Below are positions 42,459 to 53,328 of a DNA stretch of 64,000 bases, one piece after another (the stretch's first letter is position 1; every line of letters starts with the position of its first letter). The notes below the pieces were generated by a model, which worked only from the letters and a program-made list of their open reading frames with translations, was not told the DNA's origin and ran no database searches. The DNA comes from Beroe forskalii (Eukaryota; Ctenophora; Nuda; Beroida; Beroidae): assembly GCA_011033025.1 (NCBI GenBank), contig WFMF01000051.1, forward strand, positions 702,215 through 766,214, read 5' to 3'. A program made the translations under genes and the position numbers.

Positions 42459-45293
42459 CAGTCAAATCCTAATTTTTTCAGGAACAAATTCTACACCAAG
42501 CGATTTTGACTGTTTTCTATAGTTTTTTGCCCAAAAAATCGATCTAGCAACTTTCCAAGACTTTCCAGGGTGGGGAAAGTGCCGAAAAATCGATTTTTAG
42601 TTGAGGCGCAGCCGACTGACCTGTGAAAAATCATAACTTGGCCCAGGAAGGTCGTAGAGACTTCGTTTTAGGCTTAAAAGAAGCGCAATGGCCATGTTTA
42701 TATACGACTTGTTAATAAACATATGCGCTTAAATGCTCAGGAACAGAGTTATGGGCGAAAAACTGTTTTTTGGGCACCCACGAGACATTGTGGAAGCGAT
42801 TTTTGTATCTCGGTCCAGGAAGGTCGTAAAGACTTCGATTTGGGCTTAAAAGAAGCGCAATGACCATGTTTATATACAACTTGTTCATAAACATATGCCC
42901 TAAAATGCTGAGGAACCGAGTTATGGACGAAAAACTGATTTTTTCGGCACCCGCGAGACATTGTGGAAGCGATTTTTGTATCTCGGCCCAGGAAGGTCGT
43001 AAAGACTTCGATTTGGGCTTAAAAGAAGCGCAATGACCATGTTTATATACGACTTGTTAATGAACATATGCTCTAAAATGCTGAGGAACCGGGTTATGGG
43101 CGAAAAACTGATTTTTTGGGCACCCGCGAGACATTGTGGAGCGATTTTTGTATCTCGGCCTAGGAAGGTCGTAGAGACTTCGTTTAGGGTTTAAAAGAAG
43201 CGCAATGGCAATGTTTATATAGAACTTGTTAATAAAAATGTGCCCTAAAATGCTCAGGAACAGAGTTATGAGCGAAAAACTGTTTTTGGCCACATGTAAG
43301 ACATTGTAGAAGCGATTTTTGTATCTCAATTCTCAGCCCATGAAAGACGTAGAGACTTCGCTTTGGGCTTAAAAGAAGCGCAATGTCATTGTTTATATAC
43401 GCCCTAGACATATGCCCTAGAAAGATGAGGAACCGGGTTATGGGCGAAAAACTGAATTTTTGGGCACCTGTGAGACATTGCTGAAGCGATTTAGGTATCT
43501 CGGCCCAAGAGTCTTGAGTAGAGATTTCATTGTGGGCTGTAAATACGTGCAATGGGCATGTGTAATATATACTACTTGTTATCAAAGGTATGTACTAAAA
43601 TGCTCTAGAACAAATTCATGTAATTTTAGTTTTCTTCTGAGTTGAGGCAATTTTCCTGGGCTCAGCCTAGGAAGGTCATTGAAACTTATCAAAATAATAC
43701 AAAAGCCATGTTTATAAACAGACTTGTATAGATTTGATAAACTGATATGGGGCTCCCTACTAAGGCAAGCACAATTTTCTAATCACAGCTTTGCCCCAAG
43801 AAGGGCTTAAAACTTAAAAAGAACGGCAACTGTGTAGACTATTAGGGCTAATGTAATGATGATTGATGATTCATCGATGACACCTAGCTCTACGACCTGT
43901 ATGTGTGGCAATGCCTAAAACTTAGTCCATACTGCTTTAGCTGAACTAGGATATAAAATTGCTTCAGCCATGTCTATTGTCTGATGAGTCATGGCCGATA
44001 TTGACCAAACATCAGGTTTTTGCTAATAATCTGAGGTCTACAATGAAATCTACAAGCCTCTTGGGCAGAGATGCAGAAATAGCATTGGCCTTGTCTTATA
44101 ATGCCCAAAACATCAGTTTTTCGCCCATAACTTTGTTCTGGAGCATTTGAGAACATATGTTTATAAACATATGTCCTCAAATGCTCCAGAACAAAGTTAT
44201 GGGCGAAAAACTGATGTTTTGAGCATAAATTCACATGTCGTACAAATCCAAAATCAAGCTTCAATGACCTTCCTGGGCCAAGATTGCTTCCACAATGCCT
44301 TGGAGGTGCCTAAAACACAGTTTTTCGCCCATAACTCGGTTCCTCAGCATTTTAGGGCATATTTTTGTGAACAAGTCGTCTATAAACATGGTCATTGCGC
44401 TTCTTTTAAGCCCTAAACGAAGTCTCTTCGTCTTTCATGGACTGAGAATTGAGATACAAAAATCGCTTCTACAATGTCTTACATGTGCCCAAAAACAGTT
44501 TTTCGCTGATCATAACTCTGTTCCTGAGCATTTTAGGGCACATTTTTATTAACAAGTTCTAAATAAAAATTGCCATTGCGCTTCTTTTAAACCCTAAAAA
44601 TCGCTCCACAATGTCTCGCGGGTGCCCAAAAAATCAGTTTTTCGCCCATAACCCGGTTCCTCAGAATTTTAGAGCATATGTTCATTAACAAGTCGTATAT
44701 AAACATGGTCATTGCGCTTCTTTTAAGCCCAAATCGAAGTCTTTACGACCTTCCTGGGCCGAGATACAAAATCGCTTCCACAATGTCTCGTGGGTGCCGA
44801 AAAATCAGTTTTCGCCCATAACTCAGTTCCTCAGCATTTTAGGGCATATGTTTATGAACAAGTCGTATATAAACATGGTCATTGCGCTTCTTTTAAGCCC
44901 AAATCGAAGTCTTTACGACCTTCCTGGGCCGAGACACAAAAATCGCTTCCACAATGTCTCACAGGTGCCCAAAAAACAGTTTTTCGCCCATAACTCTGTT
45001 CCTGAGCATTTAAGGGCATATGTTTATTAACAAGTCGTATATAAACATGGCCATTGCGCTTCTTTTAAGCCTTAAACGAAGTCTCTACGACCTTCCTGGG
45101 CCAAGTTATGATTTTTCACAGGTCAGTCGGCTGCGCCTCAACTAAAAATCGATTTTTCGGCACTTTCCCCACCCTGGAAAGTCTTGGAAAGTTGCTAGAT
45201 CGATTTTTTGGGCAAAAAACTATAGAAAACAGTCAAAATCGCTTGGTGTATAATTTGTTCCGATTTTGGGCTATTTTCGGCCAGATTTGACTG
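42459..45293. mobile_element. Palindromic CAGTCAAATC element built of 172-bp modules
   Basis: Starts CAGTCAAATC and ends GATTTGACTG with TA on both sides (42457-42458 and 45294-45295), as in the Tc1/mariner/pogo superfamily. The left half has seven tandem modules (GCCCAGGAAGGTCG starts at 42641, 42813, 42986, 43158, and diverged at 43336, 43502, 43665; spacing about 172), and the right half mirrors them. Within a module the phrases GAGTTATGGGCGAAAAACTG and ATATACGACTTGTTAATAAA are best conserved. ORFs here are repetitive translations, not proteins. Confidence 0.85.
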
Positions 45294-45295
45294 TA

Positions 45296-46070
45296 CTACT
45301 TTGAATTATGATTACAAAAAATTCATTAATCAGTAAAATTAATCAGGAAATTATAATTACAGACAGGAAAAACTCTATTATTGTCTGACTAGTTCTCAAA
45401 ATTTATTTACCCCTTATGCTGAGGGCGATTAATTGAAGTACAAACTGATGATAACTGATAAGATTCGTGTTATTGAATGAACTTATGAAATTTATCCAGT
45501 GTTCACACCTTCTATCAGATACTGTGCGTCCAATGATCAACTTATTTTCAGGGTGTTTCATAAATAGTGTGACTATTTTGAAACTGTACTGGAAATTCAA
45601 TGAAAGATTTAGCAATGATTTACAATCTTCTTGTTACGTCAATAGGTTTTGAATTCATGCCCAAAAAGTTTCCAGATGTTTGCAATGACATCTTTTTCAC
45701 AAATTGAACTTCTTGCCCTGGCATGGTTTCAGAAACTGAAAATTTCCAAATTTGATGCATGCCAAGACATTAGCTGTTTTGCATACCTTTTAGACACTCT
45801 ACTCAATTTTGTTGGTCCAACTGAGGCTTGCGAATATTAGTGTTATTTGATTTATGGATATTTTGAAAATGTAATCACTTACCTACAAAATAAATCAAAA
45901 ATTTCACTGTTTGTCATATTTGCTAGATTTTGAGAGCCATTTGAAATTTGGACACATGTATTGAAACACCCTGTAAATGTGGATCAATTGCAATCATTGA
46001 CCTTGAAAAGGGCTGAAATCAGGCTTCTAGGTTTCTTGTAATTTCGGCTAAAATTACGGTTCAAGAATCA
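45296..46070. other. Complex spacer within the MULE-like element
   Basis: Low similarity to other parts of the window. Two short plus-strand ORFs (45467-45652, 45649-45840) have Met/Phe/Leu-rich content but no recognisable domain; I do not call them genes. This is the most likely place for a remnant of captured or transposase sequence. Confidence 0.35.
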
Positions 46071-46079
46071 TTATGAGGC

Positions 46080-46560
46080 GCCAATTTCATCTATTTAGAA
46101 CGCCTGGCTTCTGAGGGCTGCCGCCCCCAGACCCCTGCTTATCATTCGAAATTCATTTCGTTTAAGGCTTCTTGTGTCAGGCACCTTGTGCTGAAATAAG
46201 GTAAGAATCACTATACGATGAAAATTTAATCTACTCAGAACGTCTGGCTTCTGGGGGCTGCCGCCCCCAGACCCCTGCTTGTCATTCGAAATTTATTTCG
46301 TTTAAGTTTATTGTGTCAGAAACCTTGAAATTTCGGCTAAAATTAGGGTAAGAATCACTTTAAGATGAAAATTTCATTTACTCAGAACGTCTGGATTCTG
46401 GGGGCTGCCGCCCCTAGACCCCTGCTTAGTGCTTGTCAATCGAAATCCATTTCGTTTTAGATTTCACACGTCAGGCACCTTGAAATTCGGGTAAATTTAG
46501 GATTAAAATCATTATCAGGCGACAATTTCATTTTCACAAAACGTCTTACTCGGCTTCTGC
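46080..46560. repeat. Four copies of a 140-148 bp tandem repeat
   Basis: Each unit has CTGGGGGCTGCCGCCCCCAG (a hairpin), ACCCCTGCTT, TCGAAATTCATTTCGTTT and GTCAGGCACCTTG. Starts at about 46101, 46241, 46388 and 46536; the last is degraded. Confidence 0.88.
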
Positions 46561-46674
46561 AGTGGTATATTAGCACTTTAGCAAAAAATGTAGCCAACCT
46601 TTGCGAGCGAAGCGAGCGGGCCTCAGAAAGTGTAAAAATTGGTCTGTGTGGAAATTTTAAATTTTTTGGATATG

Positions 46675-46855
46675 GGTATAGGTCCAAAAAATTTTGACCT
46701 ACGACCTTCAGAAGCTGAGTTATCACCGATTTTCATATGCCCATATATGGGCATACGCTAGCAAAAACAGGCGCATGCCCATATATGGGCGTATGAAAAT
46801 CGGTGATAACTCAGCTTCTGAAGGTCGTAGGTCAAAAAATTTTGGACCTATACCC
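46675..46855. repeat. 180-bp palindrome with TATGCCCATATATGGGCATA core
   Basis: GGTATAGGTCCAAAAAATTT ... TGAGTTATCACCGATTTTCA is mirrored after a short loop. CCCATATATGGG occurs in both arms. The same TATGCCCATATATGGGCATA occurs in the TTAA element arms at about 47868 and 53970. Confidence 0.9.
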
Positions 46856-47102
46856 CCCTTTTTTGGGCCGAGGAACACGATGAGAAGGCTTAGAAATATG
46901 TCACTCAAGCAGAAAAAGAGATGGGTAACTTTTTATCGAAAATCATGATTTTTACAGGTAAAAATGGCTGTGGCCTGTGCACGTGCTTAAAATTATTTTT
47001 TCCGTCTGAAACTTGTTCCTGTCAATTTTTTATGTCCTAAAGGATAGCTTTTGACCCCGAACAATATACAGTTCTCTAGTTGGGAAATTATGAAACGCCC
47101 TA

Positions 47103-47111
47103 ATAAGTGAA
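47103..47111. repeat. Right 9-bp target-site duplication ATAAGTGAA
   Basis: Exact copy of 42084-42092. Confidence 0.85.
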
Positions 47112-47576
47112 TTGCCAAAAAGTTTATCATAAGTTCATTTTCATCTCCATTTTATGGGCAGTTTTTTATCATTCAAAACAATTTCTGCCTGAAATTTATA
47201 TTCATACTATTTTAAGCTCATATTTTGGTTATTATGTTTGCAACTGTTTTTTATCTCAAAATCTATGATAGGAAAAAGACAATAGCAGTTGCAATGCAGC
47301 AACTGTCGCTATGTCACTACACTGCAACTTTTGAGATTTGTTTAAAGCATGAAGTAACATGCTAACATTGAACTGTCATGTTCTTTCTCATCCTATATTT
47401 TCTCTCTCAATTCTCATCCTACTATTGGGACAGTGGACCCCCTCCCCTTTAAGGCCATTGAATCATAAGCATTATGCAATGCTTGTGATGCTAAATTATT
47501 CACATTAATTATAAGTAGACAGTTATAGCCACATTCATGACAAATTAACTCTCAACAACAGCTATATCACTTGATG
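47112..47576. other. Intronic stretch between two large elements
   Basis: No feature recognised; AT-rich. Confidence 0.4.
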
Positions 47577-47980
47577 TTAAGGGGGGGGGTTCAAGCCAAA
47601 TTTTTGGGAAAACACGTTTCTGAGATAACGGATGACCCAAAAGGTATACCCCGTGGGCCAACTTTTTGGCCAGGTTTAGTACCCCCAGACCCACTGGCGC
47701 CGCCGTGGCGCCGTGCCCAAATATGGGCACAAATGGGCATATTTTTCAAAAAAGCAACTTGGGCGAGATCTGAAGTGTGCAATCAATAGATAATGGTCCC
47801 TTGAGTTACCATAAAAAATTTGAAGTCGATATCTCAAAAAATGGCTGAGTTATGGCCGAAAAACGTATGCCCATATATGGGCATACGCGCGTCGCGCAAG
47901 CCAATTCTGGCCCATAACTTGGCCAAATATCAATATTTTTGAATGAAACCAACTTTATTCAATTCAATTCAATTCAATTA

Positions 47981-48481
47981 TAAGATTTTACAGCACAATT
48001 ATTGAAATATACTCTCTCTCCCTTTCTATTGGATTTATATATAGTAAGAGGCTGCTGGGTCGTGCTGAGGGCAGGCACCAAGCCAAATTAAAAATCTGTT
48101 AATAGGGCCACCCATTAAGGACTAAATATAATCGTATATATAATCACATTGTTTGGTTATGCTGCAAATATGTAAATAAATAGGGTGAAAACATAAAGTT
48201 ATACCTTCAAAACTGGTACATACTGTAAAAAAATAATTTATACTGCAAAAATAATTTATAATAATTTAATTAAAAACGTATTTACATGAGTAAGGCTGCA
48301 GTTTTATGACTTGCCGAGGTCAGGCCGCATCTGTAACATGTACACTTGCCCGAAGTCAATAAAAATTAAAATTGGGGTTAAAATTGGAGTTTAAAAATTG
48401 ACTATACCTTAAAAACAAAAAAAAACACTGCAACTTCCTGGGGAGGTTATTTTGACTAAATACTTATATAACCAGGAATTT
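47981..48481 (-). other. LINE-B 3' untranslated region
   Basis: Between the ORF2 stop and the TTGAA tail, 500 bp of AT-rich sequence with no ORF. In this retrotransposon group the 3' UTR and tail are recognised by the encoded RT; that role is inferred. Confidence 0.6.
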
Positions 48482-51436
48482 TCAAGTTCGTAGTTTGTAA
48501 ATGTAGTCAAATGAGTTATTCACTACATATCTAGTATCATTTATAGCAGAGTCTAGTAATTTAGTTTTGTAAATTTTGCCAAATACCTTTGGGTCACTGG
48601 CATTTCTTAGTTCAGATGGTACAGTGTTCCATGCTTTAGCACCTAGATAATAAAAGTTTTTAAGATTTTTTGATCTTGGAGTATAAAGATTGCAACTTTC
48701 TCCATCTCTACTGCCTCCAGAGATATAGCTAAACTTATTTATAAAATTAGAAGGGCTTTGATTGTTCAAGATCTTAAACATGTAAGATGTTAAATGTACT
48801 TGACGTCTAAGATGGAGGGGTAACCATTTCATATCGCTATAAACTTTGATACTGCTTTCTGTTTTTTCTACTCCTAATGCAATTTTAGCTACTTTTTTAT
48901 AAAGAATATCGAGTTCGTGAAGTTTAGTTTTGGATGCTCTTCCATATATAGTATCAAGATAGTCAAAGTGTGGGAGTACTAGAGAATTAGCAAACATTTT
49001 TCTAAATTTAATTGGCAGGAGGCTACTTCCCCGGTACATTGCTCCTATTCTCTTTTGTATTTTCTTTTTTATATAATCTACATGGATATCAAATCTAAGA
49101 CGATTGTCCACCATCAGCCCAAGATACTTGTAAACCTTACATTCTTTTATAGCATAATTTTCACTCAGTTTCATCTTAACAGAAAACTGGGCATTATCAA
49201 ATACTAGCAATTTAGTCTTATCTATGTTTAAAGATAATTTGTTAACACTTAACCATTTAATTATAGTTAGCATTTCTATTTTGATACTTAAATATGTCTT
49301 TCGACAGATATTTTCAAATAAGAGTGCTCCATCATCAGCAAATAAGTAAGGGCTGGAAAGGTTGCAAGCATTAACAATGTCATTGATGTATATACTAAAT
49401 AAAAGTGGTCCTAAGAGACTACCTTGTGGAACACCGAACCTAACTAGAAGATATATACTTTTTTGATTTAGGAACTTAGTAGCTTGCTTCCTACCTGAGA
49501 GATAGTTTTTGACCCATAGGATAACAGTTCCATCAACACCATAAAATTTTAGCTTGTCAATCAGAATATCATGGTCTACTGTGTCAAAGGCTTTCTTTAT
49601 GTCTAGAAATATTAGTGCAGGTGTATTACCATTACATTTACTGTCAAATATTTTATCAAACATATCTAGAGTAAGATAGGTTGTTGAGTGGTTTTTCCTA
49701 AACCCATATTGATGAGTACTCAAAATATTGTTACTTTCAAAATAACTAGTCAGTTGTTCATTAGCATGATATTCTATACACTTTGATATAAGTGGTAGAA
49801 TTGAAATAGGCCGGTAGTCATTAAGATCATTGGGGTCACCACCTTTGAATATGGGGGATACTAAGGCTACCTTACATTTTTCTGGGAACTGGCCTGTTGT
49901 AAGACTGAGATTTACTATATAAGTTAAACTAGGAAGTATAATCGGTAATATGCATTTAAGTACTTTAAGTGGTAGCTGATCAGTAATTGCTTTATTAGAT
50001 GGTAATGATAAGATATATGACTTGATTGCATCACTTGTTACCTCATTAAAAGAGTCTATATTACAATTGGTTTTCCTAGATGGCAAAAAGTCATTGTAGC
50101 TTATGTTATTGAAGATGGGGACTTGGGCATTAAGCTTAGGGCCTATTTCACAGAAGTGTTTGTTTAGGTTTTCAGCATTAACATTACTCACATCTACCTT
50201 AGGTTGGGTATTACTTGTGGACGATGAGTTAGTTGCTAGTTTTATAGATTTCCATATACCCTTAAGGTCATTCCTAGCACTTTTAGATTTAAGATCATTA
50301 ACAAGATTCTCCCGCTTATTGGCCTTTGTGATAATATTAGTAAGGTTTCGTTGTTTCCTGTACTCATCCCATGCTAGATGTGTACTAATGCACCTATGAC
50401 AGATATTACATTTGTTGCAATTGGATTCTTCTACCTTTTTAAGTTTCCTTTTGAACTTTCTATGTAGCCTATTTTTGATTTTAATAGCATCTAAACTCTC
50501 TTTAGAGGGCTTGAAGATAAATTTTTCATGATGTTTTATGGTTTTGAGAGGAAAGAAATGATCATGATATCTATTAAGGTTTGTTTCAAGGATTGAAACA
50601 GCATTGTCCACTTGGCTACTCTGAAATAAGGGGGTAAAGTCTAAGTTAGCTAAATAAGTTTGGAAGGCCTTAATATTGTTAGAGTTATAGTCATGAATGA
50701 CTTTTTTTTCAAATTTAGGAGGTTTTTCAACTTTGAATTGAAGTTCAAATTTAATGCTAAAATGATCACCTATTTGTTCCTGAAGCACTGTTGAACTGCA
50801 GAAGTCTGAATAACAGTTTGTTAGAATTACATCAATAGTGCTTTGAGTGAACTTGTTTCCTCTTTTAGCGACCCTTGTATAATTTTGGATAGTTTGAACC
50901 ATGTTGAAGGACTTAAGTGCAGAATCTAACTTCCTATAATCTAGATCAGTTATTTTGTTTTGGTCTACATTTATATCACCTATCCAAATAACTTTTTTGC
51001 CTTTAAGTTTGTTCATACATTCTGTAAAATAATCTAAGAAATCATCTAGTTTACAAAAACCTGAGGAGCGGTAGAATCCACATATGAAATAGTTACTGCT
51101 TTTTATTTTTATCCAAAGTGCTTCTATATGTGATGGGGTGTTAGGTACTTTTACTTTGTCATCATAGGCTACCTTCTTGCTAATCAACAATCCACACCCA
51201 CCTCTTGAACCAGTACCTCTATCTTTGCGTAAGAATGTATAGTTTATAGGGATATTGAGAGTATCACTAGATATAGAGTCATTGAGATTAGTTTCATTTA
51301 AAGATAAAATATCCATATCATACTTTTTAATCATATCAGAAATTTGTGTTGATTTTGAAATTCCTATTAAACCTCCCTGGATGTTGCAGTGACCAACAGT
51401 CAAATTGTGTGGGTTTGTCATTAAACTATCTAACAA
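48482..51436 (-). CDS. LINE-B ORF2: EEP endonuclease + reverse transcriptase (984 aa)
   Basis: Residues about 12-230 are an APE-type endonuclease: HCNIQGG (N18), LSLNETNLN (E48), GGCGLLISKK, WIGDINVD (D154, N156), QSTIDVILTN and IGDHFSIKF (D224, H225). A linker holds four evenly spaced cysteines, CNKCNICHRC at 340-349, a possible zinc site. The RT, about 490-770, has NDYRPISILPLISKCIE, YGFRKNHSTT, ALIFLDIKKAFDTVDHDIL (D612), RFGVPQGSLLGPLLFSIYIN and YLFADDGALLF (D701, D702), so all three catalytic aspartates are present. The C-terminal part has LHLRRQVHLTSYMFKILNN and AWNTVPSELRNA, usual in CR1/L2-like RTs. No RNase H. Together with ORF1 it would carry out target-primed reverse transcription. 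Confidence 0.95.
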   Translation of the reverse strand: MLDSLMTNPHNLTVGHCNIQGGLIGISKSTQISDMIKKYDMDILSLNETNLNDSISSDTLNIPINYTFLRKDRGTGSRGGCGLLISKKVAYDDKVKVPNTPSHIEALWIKIKSSNYFICGFYRSSGFCKLDDFLDYFTECMNKLKGKKVIWIGDINVDQNKITDLDYRKLDSALKSFNMVQTIQNYTRVAKRGNKFTQSTIDVILTNCYSDFCSSTVLQEQIGDHFSIKFELQFKVEKPPKFEKKVIHDYNSNNIKAFQTYLANLDFTPLFQSSQVDNAVSILETNLNRYHDHFFPLKTIKHHEKFIFKPSKESLDAIKIKNRLHRKFKRKLKKVEESNCNKCNICHRCISTHLAWDEYRKQRNLTNIITKANKRENLVNDLKSKSARNDLKGIWKSIKLATNSSSTSNTQPKVDVSNVNAENLNKHFCEIGPKLNAQVPIFNNISYNDFLPSRKTNCNIDSFNEVTSDAIKSYILSLPSNKAITDQLPLKVLKCILPIILPSLTYIVNLSLTTGQFPEKCKVALVSPIFKGGDPNDLNDYRPISILPLISKCIEYHANEQLTSYFESNNILSTHQYGFRKNHSTTYLTLDMFDKIFDSKCNGNTPALIFLDIKKAFDTVDHDILIDKLKFYGVDGTVILWVKNYLSGRKQATKFLNQKSIYLLVRFGVPQGSLLGPLLFSIYINDIVNACNLSSPYLFADDGALLFENICRKTYLSIKIEMLTIIKWLSVNKLSLNIDKTKLLVFDNAQFSVKMKLSENYAIKECKVYKYLGLMVDNRLRFDIHVDYIKKKIQKRIGAMYRGSSLLPIKFRKMFANSLVLPHFDYLDTIYGRASKTKLHELDILYKKVAKIALGVEKTESSIKVYSDMKWLPLHLRRQVHLTSYMFKILNNQSPSNFINKFSYISGGSRDGESCNLYTPRSKNLKNFYYLGAKAWNTVPSELRNASDPKVFGKIYKTKLLDSAINDTRYVVNNSFDYIYKLRT

Positions 51437-51651
51437 TAAAAAAGAAATGAAATAGGAATGTTGTATTTTCCAGTTGGTGTTAGGAGAGCAAAAGTCCTAC
51501 CAACGATATACCAGTATCAGTACAATGCCATCTCTTGAATGAGTTGTGAAACAGAATACTTGATAAAACTCAAGAATTATTGGTGAGAAAGTTACTTATG
51601 CTCACCACTTACTTTAATCTGGTTTTAGTTTGAAAATAAATAAGGAATTAT

Positions 51652-53328
51652 TCAAGCTTGACAATGGGCAGTGTATTTCAAATGCTTAGCTAGTCTAGTG
51701 ACACCTTGTTCATTTAGGTGAACATTATCCATACCATTACTAGAGAAAAAATTGTCCTTTCTATGTCCAGATTTAAAAGTAAAGAGGTTACGGTCAGACT
51801 CAGTTGACAACATACTGAGCTGAGGGCAGATACTGCTTAAATGTTGAACATGATTGTTCATCCAGTTGATTACTGTATTTCTTGCATAGCTGACTCGTGG
51901 CAAGATATTGATAAAGTTAACACTTGCTGATTTTGCCCATGTGTGTATGAAATGGATTAGTTCTGTAAGATCAGATTGTGATTTCTGTAGGGCTGAGTGA
52001 GACAGGCTATCTAACTTACTTGGATCAACAAAATTGGAGTTCTGAGGAAAAGGTATATTCAAAATTTTGTCTATGTCATTAGCCCCACAAAACAAAAATA
52101 CCTTTCCCACGTTGGTGGGGTCAATGCTACTGAAAGCTGGGTCTGCTTTCAGCTTGTTCAGAACACCTGAAGCTGTGGCACCTGGATATGAAAAAACCAA
52201 TGCCTCTTGTGTACTTGAGGACATTTTGTTTGGCTTTACATGCTTGAGCATACTGTCTCCAATGTACAAAGTTAGCTTCTTAGTAGTGGTTGTATTTTCA
52301 ACTGACTGAGGTGCTGGTGCTTCCATATCCATAGAAGCTGGCCTGGTTGTATTGAGGGTAGTTTGATGAGTTTGCCTGGCTGGTATTGGGGGAGCGGGAG
52401 GTTGATAGGATTGATCTTGGGTAGTAGAGGGATTAAGCAGTCTCAGTGTTATACTAATCCTGGGCAATGATGAACTGTCTGGTACTACAGAATGCTGAAA
52501 GAAATCTTGTGAGTCCCTACTCATGACAAAGATGTCTCCATGTTGTACCTCTAGTGATTGTTCTGGATAATTGTCATGTGAGAATTTGCTCTTAAATTTC
52601 AACATGCGCCTTTCTCCAAATGAGATAGTTACAATGTCTGATTCTTCAACAATATTGTGTTCATCATCTGAGTGGTAACCTAAATGATCTGTGCCATTAG
52701 TGTACTTTGTTATCAGGATACTATTATACTTAACATCTGGCAGGATGTGATGTAGGTGTTCTAGTATTTTATGAAGGTGGGCACTACTTGCTGGTATGGC
52801 CTTTGCTTTGTGTCTTACATTGTTGTAAGCGTAGTCAACTTCACCATAGTATGAAAGGGATCTGTTTTTTAACCTTGTTTCAAAACCAGTTTCCTCGTTC
52901 AATTTAGCAAGATCAAACTGAGAAAATGGTTGATCAGGGATGTGAACAAAAGGTAGTTTGACAAGAGGTACAGCATAGGTCTGTGATTGGTTCTTGCCTG
53001 AGTTCATGAATAGATTTAACAAAACATCATCCTGCCCATTAGATGATAAAACTGATGACTCCAGAGCTCTGTCAATAACATTTGTTGGGATGCTTTCAGT
53101 TTGAGTCTGGGATGTGTTATTGGGGACAGTATTGTAATCTGAACATTCTTCTGTTTGAGTTGACTGAGGTGTAACTGTTGGTGAAGATTGGCATTCAAAG
53201 TCTACTTTGTCATATGATAGGGAGTCTAATAAGTGTTCTAGTTTCCTGTTTAGTCTTCTGACTTCCTCTTTGAGCTCAAGACATTGTTCTGTGAGAGATG
53301 CACATCTCGTACAATGTGACTCACTCAT
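51652..53328 (-). CDS. LINE-B ORF1: coiled coil + AlkB dioxygenase + SGNH hydrolase (558 aa)
   Basis: Residues about 13-40 (LKEEVRRLNRKLEHLLDSL) are a coiled coil, with a CTRC pair just before. A Ser/Thr/Gln-rich linker follows. The AlkB-type domain is about 120-300: RSLSYYGEVDYAYNNVRHKA, LGYHSDDEHNI (Fe ligands H219, D221), TISFGERRMLKFKSK, HGDIFVMSRDSQDFFQHSVV (distal H279) and LPRISITLRLL (R290, R296). A Pro-rich linker leads to an SGNH hydrolase, about 351-555: YIGDSM (block I, S359), SYPGATASG (block II), FCGANDID (block III) and MDNVHLNEQG (block V, D534/H537). All catalytic residues of both enzymes are present. SGNH domains are known in CR1-type ORF1; the AlkB domain in front of it is unusual. 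Function in the element is inferred. Confidence 0.93.
   Translation of the reverse strand: MSESHCTRCASLTEQCLELKEEVRRLNRKLEHLLDSLSYDKVDFECQSSPTVTPQSTQTEECSDYNTVPNNTSQTQTESIPTNVIDRALESSVLSSNGQDDVLLNLFMNSGKNQSQTYAVPLVKLPFVHIPDQPFSQFDLAKLNEETGFETRLKNRSLSYYGEVDYAYNNVRHKAKAIPASSAHLHKILEHLHHILPDVKYNSILITKYTNGTDHLGYHSDDEHNIVEESDIVTISFGERRMLKFKSKFSHDNYPEQSLEVQHGDIFVMSRDSQDFFQHSVVPDSSSLPRISITLRLLNPSTTQDQSYQPPAPPIPARQTHQTTLNTTRPASMDMEAPAPQSVENTTTTKKLTLYIGDSMLKHVKPNKMSSSTQEALVFSYPGATASGVLNKLKADPAFSSIDPTNVGKVFLFCGANDIDKILNIPFPQNSNFVDPSKLDSLSHSALQKSQSDLTELIHFIHTWAKSASVNFINILPRVSYARNTVINWMNNHVQHLSSICPQLSMLSTESDRNLFTFKSGHRKDNFFSSNGMDNVHLNEQGVTRLAKHLKYTAHCQA

Larger units (their letters stand above)
42093..47102. 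mobile_element. MULE-like non-autonomous element (5 kb) carrying nested repeats
   Basis: Ends TAGGGCGTTTAATAATTTCC and its near reverse complement, flanked by an exact 9-bp TSD, the signature length of Mutator-like transposons. The left arm (to about 42325) and right arm (about 46845-47102) share ACTAGAGAACTG, AGCACGTGCACAG and ATGATTTTCG blocks. It has swallowed the TA-flanked palindrome 42459-45293 and a 140-bp tandem array. No transposase remains. Confidence 0.85.

Noticed and set aside
42680..45100. Many ORFs of 60-118 codons with similar peptides (LSILGHMFINK and HFRAYVYEQV types)
   Set aside because: They are translations of the 172-bp inverted module in different frames and both strands, with no start context or domain.
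46694..46948. ORF with repeated YAHIWAY-type peptides on both strands
   Set aside because: It translates the TATGCCCATATATGGGCATA palindrome and is non-coding.
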